A stretch of DNA of 64,000 nt from Phallusia mammillata (lineage: Eukaryota > Chordata > Ascidiacea > Phlebobranchia > Ascidiidae), in contig QLIY01000020.1 in assembly GCA_003260075.1 (NCBI GenBank), positions 186,001-250,000 on the forward strand, given 5' to 3'. Below, piece after piece: positions 52,275 through 63,257 of the stretch (position 1 is the stretch's first letter; the number at the start of each line of letters is the position of its first letter). The notes beneath the pieces were generated by a model. That model did not search any database. It was not told where the DNA came from and worked only from the letters and a program-made list of their open reading frames with translations. The position numbers and the translations under genes are program-made.

Positions 52275-52840
52275 ATGTGGAGTCGGTGTTACCGAACAGG
52301 AAACATAAGTTTAACGATTATATGAGGCCTGCGTTATAAACATGACTTTCAGAAAAAAATACACCTTGTGTTACAGGTTTAATAACTTAGATATCTCGTT
52401 TATTGTCAAAACCCGCATTACAAGTCATTTTTACAGCATGCATGGCCCAACGAATGTACAAAGACTCAGTTGGGGTCAAGCTTGACGTGAGGTGTGGTCG
52501 GCTGTTTTTGTTTGAAATACTGTTACGTTTTTATTTTGGTATCGTTCTCTGACATCATACTAATCTATGTTACGTCGCTGTAGCGAATTATAAAAGAGAT
52601 GTGGCCCAGCAAGTCTTGGAAGCGGGCAGTTGGTGTTGAACAAGCTATGTGTTTCATCTGATATATCTGTGTTGCTTTTGGCATCGCTTTCATTCTTTTA
52701 ATATTTTAATACAAGTATCGTTTGGATACTAACGGTCCGTTATTGCAGCAGAATCAATAAGAGGCATAACAATAAAGATTGATGATTCAAGTGCATCATC
52801 AGTAAACGTGACAATGTTGATAAGCATTCTCTTGTACTTC

Positions 52841-52977
52841 AAAGAAACCAATTAAAAATATGGGCGATAATATACCGTTGAATCTTTGTATTTTCTCGAT
52901 TTCGGGGGGGGGGCACTTCAAAGAAACCAAATATGGGCGATAATATACCGTTGAATCTTTGTATTTTCTCGATTTCT
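52841..52977. repeat. allelic duplication around G run 52904-52913
   Basis: Both copies run from CTTCAAAGAAACCAA to TTTTCTCGATTTC; the run is exactly ten G. Confidence 0.85.
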
Positions 52978-53480
52978 TGGACGCTTAAATCATTTTGTTG
53001 TCTCAAAAACACACAGAAAATAAAAATAACAATGCCATGGTAAATAGATTTCACATACTTCATAACAACACGATTTATCCTAAGTAATAAATTATCTTTA
53101 AAAATGAAGAACAAGGTTTCAAAGCAAATTTAACAAATAAATTGCACGAAGCCATTTTAACAATAAATTGCACGATGACAAAATTCCCAAGTGGCAAGAT
53201 AAATAATTAAATACGAATGCAAATAGTTCCTTGGCGACACAAAGAAATACATTTTTGAAACTAGGGTACATATTAATTTGTTCAGTGGTAAAGCTTTCCA
53301 CGGCAAATACTATGATGAATACAAGCAAAGTTAAATTGGTTTAAAACAACATTTAAAAAAAAACATTTTTTTAAAAAAACGTCTTTTATCAACAAAGTAA
53401 CTAAAAAAGACTATTACCATATTGTATTTACTGGTGTTTTGTTAGGAAATTTGGAAAAAAACGGTCGGGATGTCATTTAA

Positions 53481-53486
53481 TTTATT
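53481..53486 (-). terminator. candidate poly(A) signal for the M13 gene
   Basis: AATAAA on the minus strand about 425 bases after the stop codon. Confidence 0.4.
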
Positions 53487-53910
53487 TGACCTCTAGCCTT
53501 TTTCAAAATTGTACAAACCACATTTGCTACGATTGCTTGCAAACATAGAATTCCGTGTTTACCCCCCATACAAATTGGTTTGAGGCTATTGGCGCTATTT
53601 CTTAGGAGACAAGATCTTAAAGGTGCAAACAAAATTCCAAAAGTTCAATTTCAGTTTAAAGCAAACCCATTTCGTGTATTGGTGATCAAAGAAAATGAAA
53701 AACAGATTTTAGGATTCTGTTACATTCAAAGAAGGTAGATTGTCGATAGGCAAAAAACTTGTATATTTCCGTTTTACTATTTAGGGGTTGCATACAGGCA
53801 AATAATATGCTATATTGTGCGTGGAAATGACACAAAGTCATTTCAATCATAGTACACGTGCAAATGTGATTTGGAAAACAAAAACCCTATAATATTTCAC
53901 TTGCACCATG

Positions 53911-54010
53911 TTACCAAATAATACACTTCTTTACGGGGTTCATGTAGGAACCAGACGGGCAGTTGAAAGTTTTGGAGAACTGGGCGAAATTCTGCAAAGA
54001 ACCTATTACC
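53911..54010 (-). CDS. M13 last exon: CxxW C-terminus
   Basis: 100 bp, acceptor CACTTACAG, stop TAA at 53913-53911. Encodes [25 protein letters not shown] and KKCIIW, the invariant M13 C-terminus. Confidence 0.95.
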
Positions 54011-57000
54011 CTGTAAGTGTAATGTATTGGTTAGTTACGTACTTATATGTTCAGTTGTGAAGTTCAGAAACACATTTTCTCTACATTCATGGCTTTAAAG
54101 ACTAGAAATAACAATAAAAAAAATAAGTTTTTCAGTAAAAACACTGATTTATTATTGTGCTGCAAAGATGTCCAGAAAGGATTTTAAAATCAAATAAGTT
54201 TTTAAGAAGGTAGTGGATTATTCTTTAGTTGTGGGATTAATTCACACCTCTTTGCCTTTACTTTTTAGTCAGGATGATTATCAACAAAAGGACAAATAAC
54301 TAAGCTGTGTTTTTGTAATGTTAAAGGTGTCGGTAAAGTTGCGTTTTTGACAATATAACTAATCCTCAAGTAAATTGAAGTTTTCGGCAAACCACTAAAT
54401 CAAGCACGTTGTGTTCACAGCATTTTTAGACAATGTAGTTACTCATTAGGTTTAATGGCAGATTATATCTTTAGCCTCACCTGAATCGACCTGGACTGTG
54501 CACGTCTTTTACGATAGAATGAACAGCGCCAGCATGTGTCGCTTTCCCGCATCGAACCTGGTGACATATTTTTGAGGAAATGTTCGAAAAGAAATCTTTG
54601 TATGATATTTTAAAAAAACACAGGTAAAAACTCAAAAAATTACTTGTCAAAGTGGATTGCGTTTACGACACTTTTAACGTTTATTTTGCCAGCTTTTTAT
54701 CAACATGCTACATATTTTGGAACGAAACCCGTTTTCGACAGTAAACAAATGAACCCAAGAGTTTATCTTAGATGTATTTTTGTTGTTCAATTTTTGATGT
54801 CACCGAATCCTGCAAGTACTGTCCTTATTTAGTACATTTTGAGATAGTACCTATATAAACTTCAAAAAACTGTATCACCGAGTACGCTACTTACGTTCGC
54901 AAAACCGACAAAAAACATTTGATCATTTGTAAATCCGGTCGTCGGTTCAATTTGCTCTCCGGTTAGGCCTTTTGATTTCAGCCAAAGATGATAACCCTGA
55001 AACAAAGACATAAGTGTAAAGGACATAAATGTTATATCACATAACAAATTCACGCAGTATAGAATAAACAAGATACCTTGAATGACTCTCTAATGCCACC
55101 GTTGTCAGCAATATTTTCTCCTAGTTCTTGAGCTCCGTTTAGCTGAAAAACAATATGGTGATTTTGGCAAACATATTTTGGCCTTATACTTCTTAAAGTT
55201 CTTTTTGTTATTGTTGGTGCCAAAATCAGCTAACTTATATTCATTTATGTCCTGTACTGTTTAGGGTGCGACATACAAAGGATTGGAGCTTATCATGCTA
55301 AATAAGCCTTCAACCACTTTATCTCAAGCCATTAGCAGCTATACACTTACGTTCATGCCGGCTGACTCAGAGAAGAAGTTACTGTACTGATGCACCATAC
55401 AAGATGTCCTCTGTTTAAACTGCGCCAAAGAGGCTGCACTCCACCAATTGTTCAGATGTCCATACAAATCGGGGGGGGGGTTGGTGATTTTGGCAAACAT
55501 GTTTTGACTTTACTTCTTAAAGTTATTTTTGTTATTGTTCAGCTAACTTATATTCATTTATGTCCTGTACTGTTTAGGGTGCGACAGGGGGGGGGGGTAC
55601 TGACGACCAGTGTTATCGAAGCCATGAGTTAACTCGTGCCCTAGAATGGTTCCAATGGCACCAAACTGAAACATACTAAAAAAACGCGTTGATGTGAAAA
55701 TGGTTTGAATCTGTACAAGCATCGACCGTGAAGAGGGGGGGGGGATATTGTCGACCAGTGTTATCGAAGCCATGAGTTAACTCGTGTCCTAGAATGGTTC
55801 CAATGGCACCAAACTGAAACATACTAAAAAAACACGTTGATGTGAAAATGGTTTGAATCTGTACAAGCATCGACCGTGAAGAGGGGGGGGGGACACTTGC
55901 TTACAGATACTAAAGATGCTGAAGGACAAAATGACGTTTTTTGAACTTAAATCAATAGATAAGGCTATTTAGTCTTCATCCACCAAAGGAATGAACTGGG
56001 AGGTTATAATTTTGATTTTAATGTACTTGTTTTTACATGAAGTTAAATAAAATTTTGAAAAGGGGGGGGGGGCCTGTTTAACTTAAACATTCTATACAAT
56101 AAAAAGTTTACAGTTGTTTTTCATGATAATGAATTGTTTACACTTGCTTACAGATACTAGATATAAGGTTTATTAGTCTTCATCCACCAAAGGAATGAAC
56201 TGGGAGGTTCTAATTTTAATTTTAATGTACTTGTTTTTACATGAAGTTAAATAAAATTTTGAAAAGTATTTTGAAAGTATATTTTTTAATAGCATGTCAA
56301 GAGATTAAGTGCAAACGACAGTAGCTGATTATTTATTCACCTTGGAAACTTGTCACCCCAGTAAAACGGATATTGCATCTCACCAGCGGGAAGAGCTACA
56401 CAAAGAAAGAAATATAAATATTCAAAACCTAATTTACATATGCTCAAGCTATATGTTTCAAGCGTACTAAAACATTTTCATACACATCAAGAACTGAAAA
56501 CGTTGAGCGGGTCGTGATTGAAAATAGATAAATTCCATTGGGGGGGGGGAACAAAGAAAGAAATATAAATATTCAAAACCTAGTTTACATATGCTCAAGC
56601 TAAAAGTTTAAAGCGTACTAAAACATTTTCATACACATCAAAAACTGAAAACGTTGAGCGGGTCGTGATTGAAAATAGATAAATTCCATTAAATGTTTGA
56701 AACAGTTAATTGCCAGTCGCCCAGACCATGTACCTTCATTACACTTAGGACGCAGTAAAGACCAATGTAAAATTAAACTCAATAAGGTGCATTTCAAATG
56801 ACCTACCAAATGAATTGCAAAATTTACATATATATGTGTAGTTAACTTACTGATTCTGTTGTGTGTTGGACTGTAGAAGGCATTCACCATCGATGGCCTT
56901 GTGGTAAAAGCATCAATGGAAGCATTATAAGGTTTTCCAATGAGTTTAAATTTATCCTGTGCGATGCTTGTCAGTATACGAAGTGTGTTACCGAAGTAAT

Positions 57001-60000
57001 CCCACTTTTCTACTTTCAACTGTAGAAATAATTGAGAACGTTAACGCAAAAGCATGGAATTTGAATATATTTAACATTTCTTGACTATTTATATACGTAC
57101 TTAAATCTGTAATATTTGACCTATTTGCCTGACCAGATACGTCGAGTATAGCCTACCAAGGTTGCGTTTTTTGTCTTTACTGAAGCTATGCTGTATCATG
57201 ATTTTTAGGGGGTAACCTACTATTTTACGAATGGAAGTTTCATTATGTCTTTTACCGCAAACCATTACTAAACGTAGCAGCCCTACTATGCAAAGGCCAG
57301 GCGTTATTTTAGGATTTGGAACCGGTCTGGGCATTCAAAACGCAAATATTTCTTTGATAATGTAGTACAGGGATCGGCAACCCTTTTTTTAAAAAAAGGA
57401 CCGTTTTTTAACCTGAAAAATTATCGCGGTCCGGCGTTCAAAAAGCTAAAAATATTCAGCAAAACCACTAAATTAGTTTATTATCCCCGGGATACATGGG
57501 CAAAATGTTTTAAAGTATTTAGCCTGAAAATATATATGGCCAGGTAACAAACTCCTCGCAGACCGGCACCGGGCCGCTGACCGGCGGTTGCCGACCACTG
57601 ATGCAGTACACATCAGTAACCAGTTTTGTGCAAGGTATATGCTTATGCATTCAACTTACGTGAGATACTTGTTCATCAAGGTAAGTTGTGTTTTTGTAAA
57701 GTTTTGGGTTGTAACCAATATCAGCCGTAATTGCGAGGGCTTTGCGTTTTGCGTAATCCTTTGTGGCCTTGTCCATCCATGTAACTTCGGAGTCCAGAAG
57801 GTGAATAAAACCTTTTCGGATGAAGTTAAACAATCTGAGCGCCTGTGAAGTAACACACATCGTCAAGCTGTTGTCACAATTGACTTTAAACGCAAAGAAT
57901 AATATTATATTTTACATAAGTTTTCGAGTTGTAAATCTAGGTGAGCTTTTTCATTCAAATTTGAATAGAACCGAATTGATTGGGGCCTACTTCAATTGCC
58001 TTGGGCCTGGTTTTGTGCTTTTACTTTCAGGGGGGGGGGAATAAGTTTTCGAGTTGTAAATCTAGGTGAGCTTTTTCATTCAAGTTTGAATAGAACCGAA
58101 TTGATGGGGGCCTACTTCAATTGCCTTGGGCCTGGTTTTGTGCTTTTACTTTCAGGTACGGCTCAATTCGAAACCACTTGCAATCCATATTAGACTATAT
58201 TATTTTTACTTGTGTATCAAAGTCTACTGCAAATATGTTTTTTTTTCAAACTAATGCCTTTTTGAATTTGAGTATGAACAGATTTTAACTTTTGTGGGCT
58301 TTAACTTACCCAAAAATCGAATTTACTTCTGAGGGGTTGTTTGTTGCGCGTAATTCAAACAATAATTTCTTTTGTTGCCAACAAGGCTTTGATCGCATTG
58401 CTTTTAGCGAAAGCAAATTTTGGAAGTGTGTTGTGCTTTCTGACCACATGCTTTTCAAAATATTGGTCCTGTCAACAGAGTTCACCAACTGATTGTTACG
58501 ATAAGAAGGATGTTGAACGCGTAGGGCAGAGTGATAAGGAAACGGGGGCGAAGCGAGATCAAATGTCTAGCGGCAATATAGCGTTGGTAAATGCATCAGT
58601 ATAATGTATGCGATTCAATAGTATGCGAATCCATTTTGTGTAGATCACTTGGTAGAGACCCTTGGTGTGTTAATATAACCGAGCTCACTTTTTTGTATAC
58701 CTTGGTAACTTCTTTTGTATACCCGGGATGTTTTCGATTCAAACTTATTTAGGAGGAAAAAAATGTTCTTTTTAGTTAATTGGGAGGTTCAAGAACTATT
58801 TTCTGCCCAACCTAAAGTTTGTAAATTACCACGTAAAACAGCGTTAGTTATTAGACAAAAGTCGAATAGCCAAAGTAGGCTACTCTGCAACGTTTTCTTG
58901 CCATTTTCTATAATTCTGATAGTAACATTGATTTTACAGCTGTAAAGACATAAACACGCAATCAGTGCTTAACCAATGTCGTACTGACCAATTACTGACC
59001 ATGTCAAAACTATATATAAAACACAATCCAGCTGGTATGATTAGGCGGTAAGAAAACACTTCTTCATCATACTTAAGATGAACTTAAGAGACCAGCTGAC
59101 TCGGTACAACTCCTATAATATAGGCCTGGCGACTATGATTCATCGTACTTAACTTTGAAACTTACTTCTGAAGATCATCCGTAAGAGAGTACAAAAGTTT
59201 TCTAACACTGTGTGTAACTTACCGCCTTCTTTTTGGCTGGCGAAAAGTATTTGTCGATAAAGAGTTTGCTAGTAGCTCCCTTCATCGTGTAAATCATGTT
59301 GTCAGCGCACTTGTACTTTCGTGTTGGAAGCGATCTTTTACCCACCATCGATTCTTCGTACCGCAAGTATCTTTTCTGAAACCTTAAGCTCAGGTTCTTG
59401 ATTCTGTGTTTCACTATACGCCACATCATGTAGTTCTGCACTGTCCTGTAAAGTTAATGAATTCGTTTGAGTTTCAAGTACAATTATATACATGTGCTTA
59501 TTTGTAAGAATGCTGGTATACCGCAAATGCACAAGACCGCAGATCCACATTTTAACTTTTACTTTCATTAGGTAATTTTGCAACAAAAGCTCAAGGCAAC
59601 AGCCTTGTATACAACGGTTAAAATCACAAGCATATAGTTTCTTGGTAGAGATACTAGAACACCATACCTCACGACAGACCCACATTTAGGTAATTTTCGG
59701 TAAGTGGCGCGAAGAGCTGAATTTTTTATTTTGCGGATATGAAGTAAGTTTAAAAAAATCATTATAGAAACTAAGTCCTATTGCTAGTTTTATTTAATTT
59801 TGAACGCTAATACCTTATCACAACCACAATAGCCCTAACCATGAGCATTGTTGGAGATAAAGTGCTCTTTACGACAACTATCGAAAATTAGCTAAATGTG
59901 GGTCTGCTGTGAGGTATGGTGTTAGTAGATTTTCCTAGTTTCTTACGTTAAACAACAAAAATCCTTGTTCGCTTTTATTACCAAAATCTGTGTACCACAA

Positions 60001-60925
60001 TGGCTAAATACTACAGTGGATTTGTATTATTTTTGATGAGGCTATTTTGTATTAGTTAATCAGGAGCTGTAAGTAATATTATAAGCTTTAACAAACCAAC
60101 CTTTAAAAATGGATTTTTTTGTTTGTTTGAAAAATGGTTTACCTTTTTCCAGCTTCCTTGATCAATACCTGAAGGGGGGGGGGGGGCCATCTGTGTACCA
60201 CATTGGCTAAATACTACAGTGGATTTGTATTATTTTTAATGAGGCTATTTTGTATTAGTTAATCAGGAGCTGTAAGTAATATTATGAGCTTTAACAAACC
60301 AACCTTTAAAAATGGATTTTTTTGTTTTTTTGAAAAATGGTTTACCTTTTTCCAGCTTCCTTGATCAATACCTGAAGATTTTTGAGATAATTTACATTCC
60401 ATACTTGCACAACGGTTGATTCGCTAATGGGATGAGACAAGATCATAAGCTTGAAAGTTGTCAGCCAGTTCAACTAAAAAGAAATGTTCGCATCGACAGT
60501 TTAGTTTTAGTGGTAACATAAAAAAACGTTATGCTTTGTTATAACCTGAGAATAAAAACCAATGCTGTTTGGTATCTAAACCAATGTTTTGCGCCAGTTT
60601 ACAAATGCTATGCTGAAAATGTTCGATTTGTTAAAAAGTAACCGTTAAATTACTCTCCAACTTCATAAAACGAAAATAGGTTTTTACGAATATACAAACA
60701 GAAAAATGTCTATCACAAGGCAGACATTAAAACTTGGCAATTTGTCCGGCAAAAAACAAACAAATGCTTACTTCCCCGGGAATTTCGTCTTGCATTTGTT
60801 TGAGAGTCATGGAAGTGTAATAGTCCCAGTCGTAAGCTTTATGATAGGCCAACTTCTTTTCAAATATTTTTACGTCACGAACATCCCAATCGACAGTTTC
60901 TCTGTCGCCGCCCAGCATAAGAGCT

Positions 60926-60984
<59 letters not shown>

Positions 60985-63257
60985 TTAAATCGTAATAAGC
61001 GCTCAGTTTCTAAACGAAAGATGTTTAATTAGTTTGGAATAGAAAAATTGTACTATAGTTCAGAGCACCAGATGGGAAAAAAATCATATATTCCAAAATA
61101 AGGGCTCCAGAAACGATCAGACTCCTGATATGGAGGATTTTATGTGTAAAGTTTTGTTCCATTTCTTCAAAATAGTTTTGCTGTGTAGTGGTAATGAATT
61201 AGCAAAGCCATTGCCAACCAAAATGACCCTAAATTTTTGTGTGCATGAAACTAACTTTTGAAATGAATTTGCTTTTTCGGTACATCTAACGAAGAAATAC
61301 AAAGAACTCACATCAGCATAACGTTCTTCCAGGTAGTAAGCAAATGGAAGTGCCATCTTTCCTTTCCAAGTCTACAAAATAATTTGTCAATGTTGATGTT
61401 TTACCTTATAAGAATATTTTCTTAAATTTTGCAACCTAGACCGGTTTTACAGTCAGTTTCTACAGCGTATGTTGAATGTAGTCAAACAAAGGCAAAGTAA
61501 ATGATTAATGATTTTGAATTGTGGATTCTTAGAGCAACAGCATGTCAGTTACGCATCAGGAAGGGAAAGTAGAACGCCGAACGGGGTGCAACAATGTGTT
61601 GTGCAATGCCGGATGTAACAGATTTACATAAATAGGGTCACAATCTGTCCTCGAGATTTTTCACTACAATCTACATTTGTGGGGGGGGGGGGGATTTACA
61701 TAAACAGGGTCACAATCTGTCCTCGAGATTTTTCACTACAATCTACATTTGTGTACTACAGATATTTGCAAACATTGATCTATCTTTTTTGAAGTAGTAT
61801 ATGATATCACCTATAGACGATTTTGGTACTTTATCAGTACAGAGATTTGTTCAAACATAATTTAGCCAAAAATACTTGTAATTCAGCAAATACTTTTTTA
61901 CTCAAATATAACTTAGCAAAAATACATTTGTAAAATTTGGAAATATTATACAACTAGAATATACCTGTAACACATGGACTCCGTTCTGTTTTCGCACCAC
62001 TACTTTCAGGAGAACTTGGTTGTTGTATAAACCACGAAGCTCGGCAACAGTTTTATCGACAAACAACGTGTTTGGATCCCACGTTGGGTCAATTATAGGC
62101 CAAGCCAACTTTTTCTCCAAAAACTTCATCAATGGATTCGCGTCAAGCAGATTAATCAATGCTAAAATGTAAAGAAACCCCATTTTTGAATGTGTAAATG
62201 CTATCCACAAATTTGATAGGATTAAGCTAAAGGAACAAAATAGGTTGTTAATGCTATTCATGTTATTGAAACAGTATTTGCTCCCTTGATACTGGTTCTT
62301 TAGCCAACCAACGTTTTCGGTCCTGGTTAGTACGCTACCTAGGGAGACGAATAAGTTGCCCTATGAGAAAATACTGTTTCAGCAAGAACGTAGATAGATT
62401 TAAACTATTAGAAACGTGTTGGTATTAAGCAATGTTCGGCACATTCTTTGGCAATCCTTACCTGTATTCATGCAAGCTTTGTATGCAACTTTAGCTTTTT
62501 GCACAGCGGAACAATCTGTCAACTTGTTTGGAAGATTAAGTAAATCTGCAAGAAGTATAAGTAATATTTTATATAAGACCTCGACATTGTTTTTTATAAC
62601 CATAACAATCAATTTTGTCATTAGACGTAAACTGTAAGGACACCAAATCACTTTAAAAGCAAAAAACATTAAACACCAGCAAAATTTTACACAATAACTG
62701 ATTTTTTACCAGCAATGTCGTAAATCACACGGTCTCGAATTGTTGTGTAGGTAAGGAAATGACTTTTGGAAGGAGGAATCGGATTTTCTTTCAACCAACG
62801 TCCACAAACAAAGTCGAAAAAGTTGTTGCAAGGATTGACAGAAAAATCGATTTTGTTCATGTAATACGCGGCTGAAAGTTAATATAGTTGTTTAACAAAC
62901 ATACTGAAAAATTGCTTACATTTTTGTTTGTTTACCTGTGGAAAAGCACTCATTTGTTGTGCAGACATTGCTAGATGCGTTGGTGGTGGTTCCAGTTCCT
63001 ACGAGTTTGCATGGATAAAATGTTGTTGTTACAAAAATTGAAACACTAATTTATATTCTGACAATAAAATGTCTATAGGGGGGCTAATTTAAGTAAAAAC
63101 TTTTTTATGTAATAAATTCCGAAAAAGCAACGACTAGAAGTCACACAAACCAGCAATGCATCGTTCTGTGCCGGATTGCAGCCCTCGAAGTTCGTAAGTC
63201 CATCTATATTTTGTGGCTTTCCCGCACAGTTCGTATTGCGGGTAGGCGTGTTTCAAT
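53911..63257 (-). CDS. M13 zinc metallopeptidase, neprilysin/ECE-like (N-terminus beyond window)
   Basis: Type II membrane ectopeptidases that cleave small peptides at the cell surface (family knowledge). Seventeen exons are readable, about 709 codons against about 750 for the family. Seen in order: [18 protein letters not shown] and [19 protein letters not shown] (N-terminal Cys block), [14 protein letters not shown], a helical middle region, NAFYSP (substrate binding), GHELTHGFD (zinc HExxH), GENIADNGG (third zinc ligand Glu), [12 protein letters not shown] (His and Arg of the active site) and the C-terminal CIIW. So it should be an active enzyme. Cytosolic tail and membrane anchor lie upstream of 63257, outside the window. 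Oddities: a Trp-to-Arg change in FANVRCG; an exon missing or too short near 59.4-60.4 kb; two assembly gaps inside exons; duplicated allelic pieces. Neprilysin versus ECE cannot be settled. Confidence 0.94.
54481..54557 (-). CDS. M13 exon: active-site His/Arg block
   Basis: 77 bp, acceptor GTCACCAG, donor GTGAGG, phase 2 out. Encodes [16 protein letters not shown] and DVHSPGRF. The residue before Cys is Arg (CGA), where neprilysin and ECE have Trp. Confidence 0.9.
54895..54996 (-). CDS. M13 exon: [14 protein letters not shown]
   Basis: 102 bp, acceptor TTGTTTCAG, donor GTAAGT. Encodes [15 protein letters not shown] and [15 protein letters not shown], matching LGLTNNQLFFLGFAQ of ECE1. Confidence 0.95.
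55077..55142 (-). CDS. M13 exon: GENIADNGG, third zinc ligand
   Basis: 66 bp, acceptor GTTTTTCAG, donor GTATCT, phase 0. Encodes [16 protein letters not shown] then IRESFK. Confidence 0.95.
55351..55823 (-). CDS. M13 exon with zinc motif HELTH, split by misassembly
   Basis: One exon in two pieces: 55823-55745 ([19 protein letters not shown] ... GRQY) and 55470-55351 ([28 protein letters not shown]). GRQY followed directly by DLYGHL matches GREYDKDGNL of ECE1, so no codon is missing and the two gap runs add nothing. The stretch 55481-55597 is an allelic intron copy, and 55598-55675 is the other allele of the HELTH piece, differing only at three synonymous codons. Confidence 0.88.
55598..55675 (-). 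other. second allele of the HELTH exon
   Basis: Copy of 55745-55823 truncated by a G run. Differences (GGG/GGA, CGT/CGA, CAG/CAA) are all synonymous, as expected for two functional alleles rather than a paralogue or pseudogene. Confidence 0.85.
56341..56395 (-). CDS. M13 exon: [12 protein letters not shown]
   Basis: 55 bp, acceptor TTTGTGTAG, donor GTGAAT. Matches the VFPAGILQ.PF block. Confidence 0.93.
56399..56692. repeat. allelic duplication around G run 56540-56549
   Basis: Both copies run from ACAAAGAAAGAAATATAAAT to AGATAAATTCCATT. M13 gene intron. Confidence 0.88.
56851..57019 (-). CDS. M13 exon: substrate-binding NAFYSP
   Basis: 169 bp, acceptor TTTCTACAG, donor GTAAGT, phase 1 out. 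Encodes [22 protein letters not shown] is the M13 substrate-anchoring motif. Confidence 0.94.
57368..57600. mobile_element. hAT-type MITE in an M13 gene intron
   Basis: CAGGGATCGGCAACCC left end and GGTTGCCGACCACTG right end; flanks ATGTAGTA and ATGCAGTA match at 7 of 8. 233 bp. Confidence 0.85.
57660..57842 (-). CDS. M13 exon: [16 protein letters not shown]
   Basis: 183 bp, acceptor TAACTTCACAG-type, donor GTAAGT, phase 0. Contains [19 protein letters not shown] and DIGYNPKLY, matching the WMD.ET...A..KA..I...IGYP block. Confidence 0.93.
57916..58155. repeat. allelic duplication around G run 58030-58039
   Basis: Both copies run from ATAAGTTTTCGAGTTG to TTTGTGCTTTTACTTTCAG. M13 gene intron. 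Confidence 0.88.
59223..59445 (-). CDS. M13 exon: [11 protein letters not shown]
   Basis: 223 bp from acceptor CTTTACAG, or 213 bp from the next AG (59435). The longer form needs a phase-2 upstream exon, while the exon at 60372 ends in phase 0. M13 enzymes have about ten more residues here, so a microexon probably lies between. Contains [29 protein letters not shown] and FSPAKKKA; donor GTAAGT. Confidence 0.85.
59651..59930. repeat. inverted repeat, 60-bp arms
   Basis: 59651-59710 is the reverse complement of 59871-59930 at roughly four fifths of positions, with a shared core AAATGTGGGTCTG and GAGGTATGGTGTT. The 160-base spacer holds no frame. It lies in the intron where an M13 microexon is expected; probably a diverged foldback element. 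Confidence 0.75.
59985..60377. repeat. allelic duplication around G run 60174-60186
   Basis: Both copies run from ATCTGTGTACCACA to GATCAATACCTGAAG; the first copy ends just inside the donor of the M13 exon at 60372. Confidence 0.88.
60372..60473 (-). CDS. M13 exon: [11 protein letters not shown]
   Basis: 102 bp, acceptor CTTTTTAG, donor GTATTG, phase 0 in and out. Contains [14 protein letters not shown], equivalent to VVVYAPEYLTKL in neprilysin. Confidence 0.9.
60772..61009 (-). CDS. M13 exon interrupted by assembly gap
   Basis: Acceptor TTCGTTTAG before 61009, then KLSAYYDL; a 58-base G run (60926-60983) interrupts; the exon resumes with [15 protein letters not shown] and ends [13 protein letters not shown] sequence (QMQDEIPGE) at donor GTAAGC. 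In neprilysin about 19 residues lie between the equivalent blocks, close to the gap length. Confidence 0.85.
60926..60983. other. 58-base G run, gap placeholder inside an M13 exon
   Basis: Interrupts coding sequence that resumes in the same family block on both sides; read literally it gives a false poly-Gly frame on the plus strand. Confidence 0.9.
61312..61371 (-). CDS. M13 exon: [14 protein letters not shown]
   Basis: 60 bp, acceptor TTTTGTAG, donor GTGAGT, phase 0. Corresponds to RLGLPSRDYY of neprilysin. Confidence 0.88.
61620..61755. repeat. allelic duplication around G run 61681-61693
   Basis: Both copies read GATTTACATAAA, GGGTCACAATCTGTCCTCG and ACAATCTACATTTGT. M13 gene intron. 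Confidence 0.88.
61965..62161 (-). CDS. M13 exon: [14 protein letters not shown]
   Basis: 197 bp, acceptor ACATTTTAG, donor GTATAT, ending phase 0. Contains [34 protein letters not shown] and [12 protein letters not shown], equivalent to the neprilysin WP...LF.GTDDKN..HVIHI stretch. Confidence 0.9.
62462..62545 (-). CDS. M13 exon: [13 protein letters not shown]
   Basis: 84 bp, acceptor CTTCTTGCAG, donor GTAAGG. Matches AVQKAKALYRSCIN of human neprilysin. Confidence 0.92.
62710..62871 (-). CDS. M13 exon: [13 protein letters not shown] block
   Basis: 162 bp, acceptor AACTTTCAG, donor GTAAAA. Encodes [32 protein letters not shown] and [13 protein letters not shown], the diagnostic peptidase M13 N-terminal sequence. 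Confidence 0.93.
62936..62998 (-). CDS. M13 exon: start of N-terminal Cys block
   Basis: 63 bp, phase 1 in and out. Encodes [20 protein letters not shown]; a glycosylation site NAS sits in the stalk, and CTTNEC aligns with CKSSDC of neprilysin. Confidence 0.85.
63151..63257 (-). CDS. M13 gene, first visible exon (stalk)
   Basis: 107 bp between TTTTTAG and GTTTGT, phase 2 in, phase 1 out. Encodes [33 protein letters not shown] and IA. No domain recognised; it extends the usual M13 stalk by about 35 residues with two Cys. Confidence 0.7.

Larger units (their letters stand above)
30373..53910. other. 23.5-kb region without a recognised gene
   Basis: No exon with family resemblance found. It holds three allelic-duplication zones around gap runs, a MITE at 36213-36318, a Tigger/pogo-like MITE at 48108-48292, a hAT MITE at 51974-52274, and a CRE cluster near 45.7 kb. 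Two weak candidate exons near 33 kb are listed separately. The 5' exon of the PTH-like gene should lie at its left end or beyond. Confidence 0.5.
55157..56266. repeat. nested allelic duplications around five G runs
   Basis: Runs at 55471-55480, 55587-55597, 55735-55744, 55883-55892 and 56062-56072. Intron 55157-55273 recurs at 55481-55586, exon and intron 55598-55734 recur at 55745-55882, and 55893-56061 recurs after 56073. Confidence 0.85.

Noticed and set aside
59563..59690. Minus-strand frames near the M13 exon at 59445 as extra coding sequence
   Set aside because: They lie in one arm of an inverted repeat and do not resemble the missing M13 residues.
60706..61032. Plus-strand frame with a poly-glycine tract
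   Set aside because: Produced by the 58-base gap run; the real coding strand here is minus (M13 exon).
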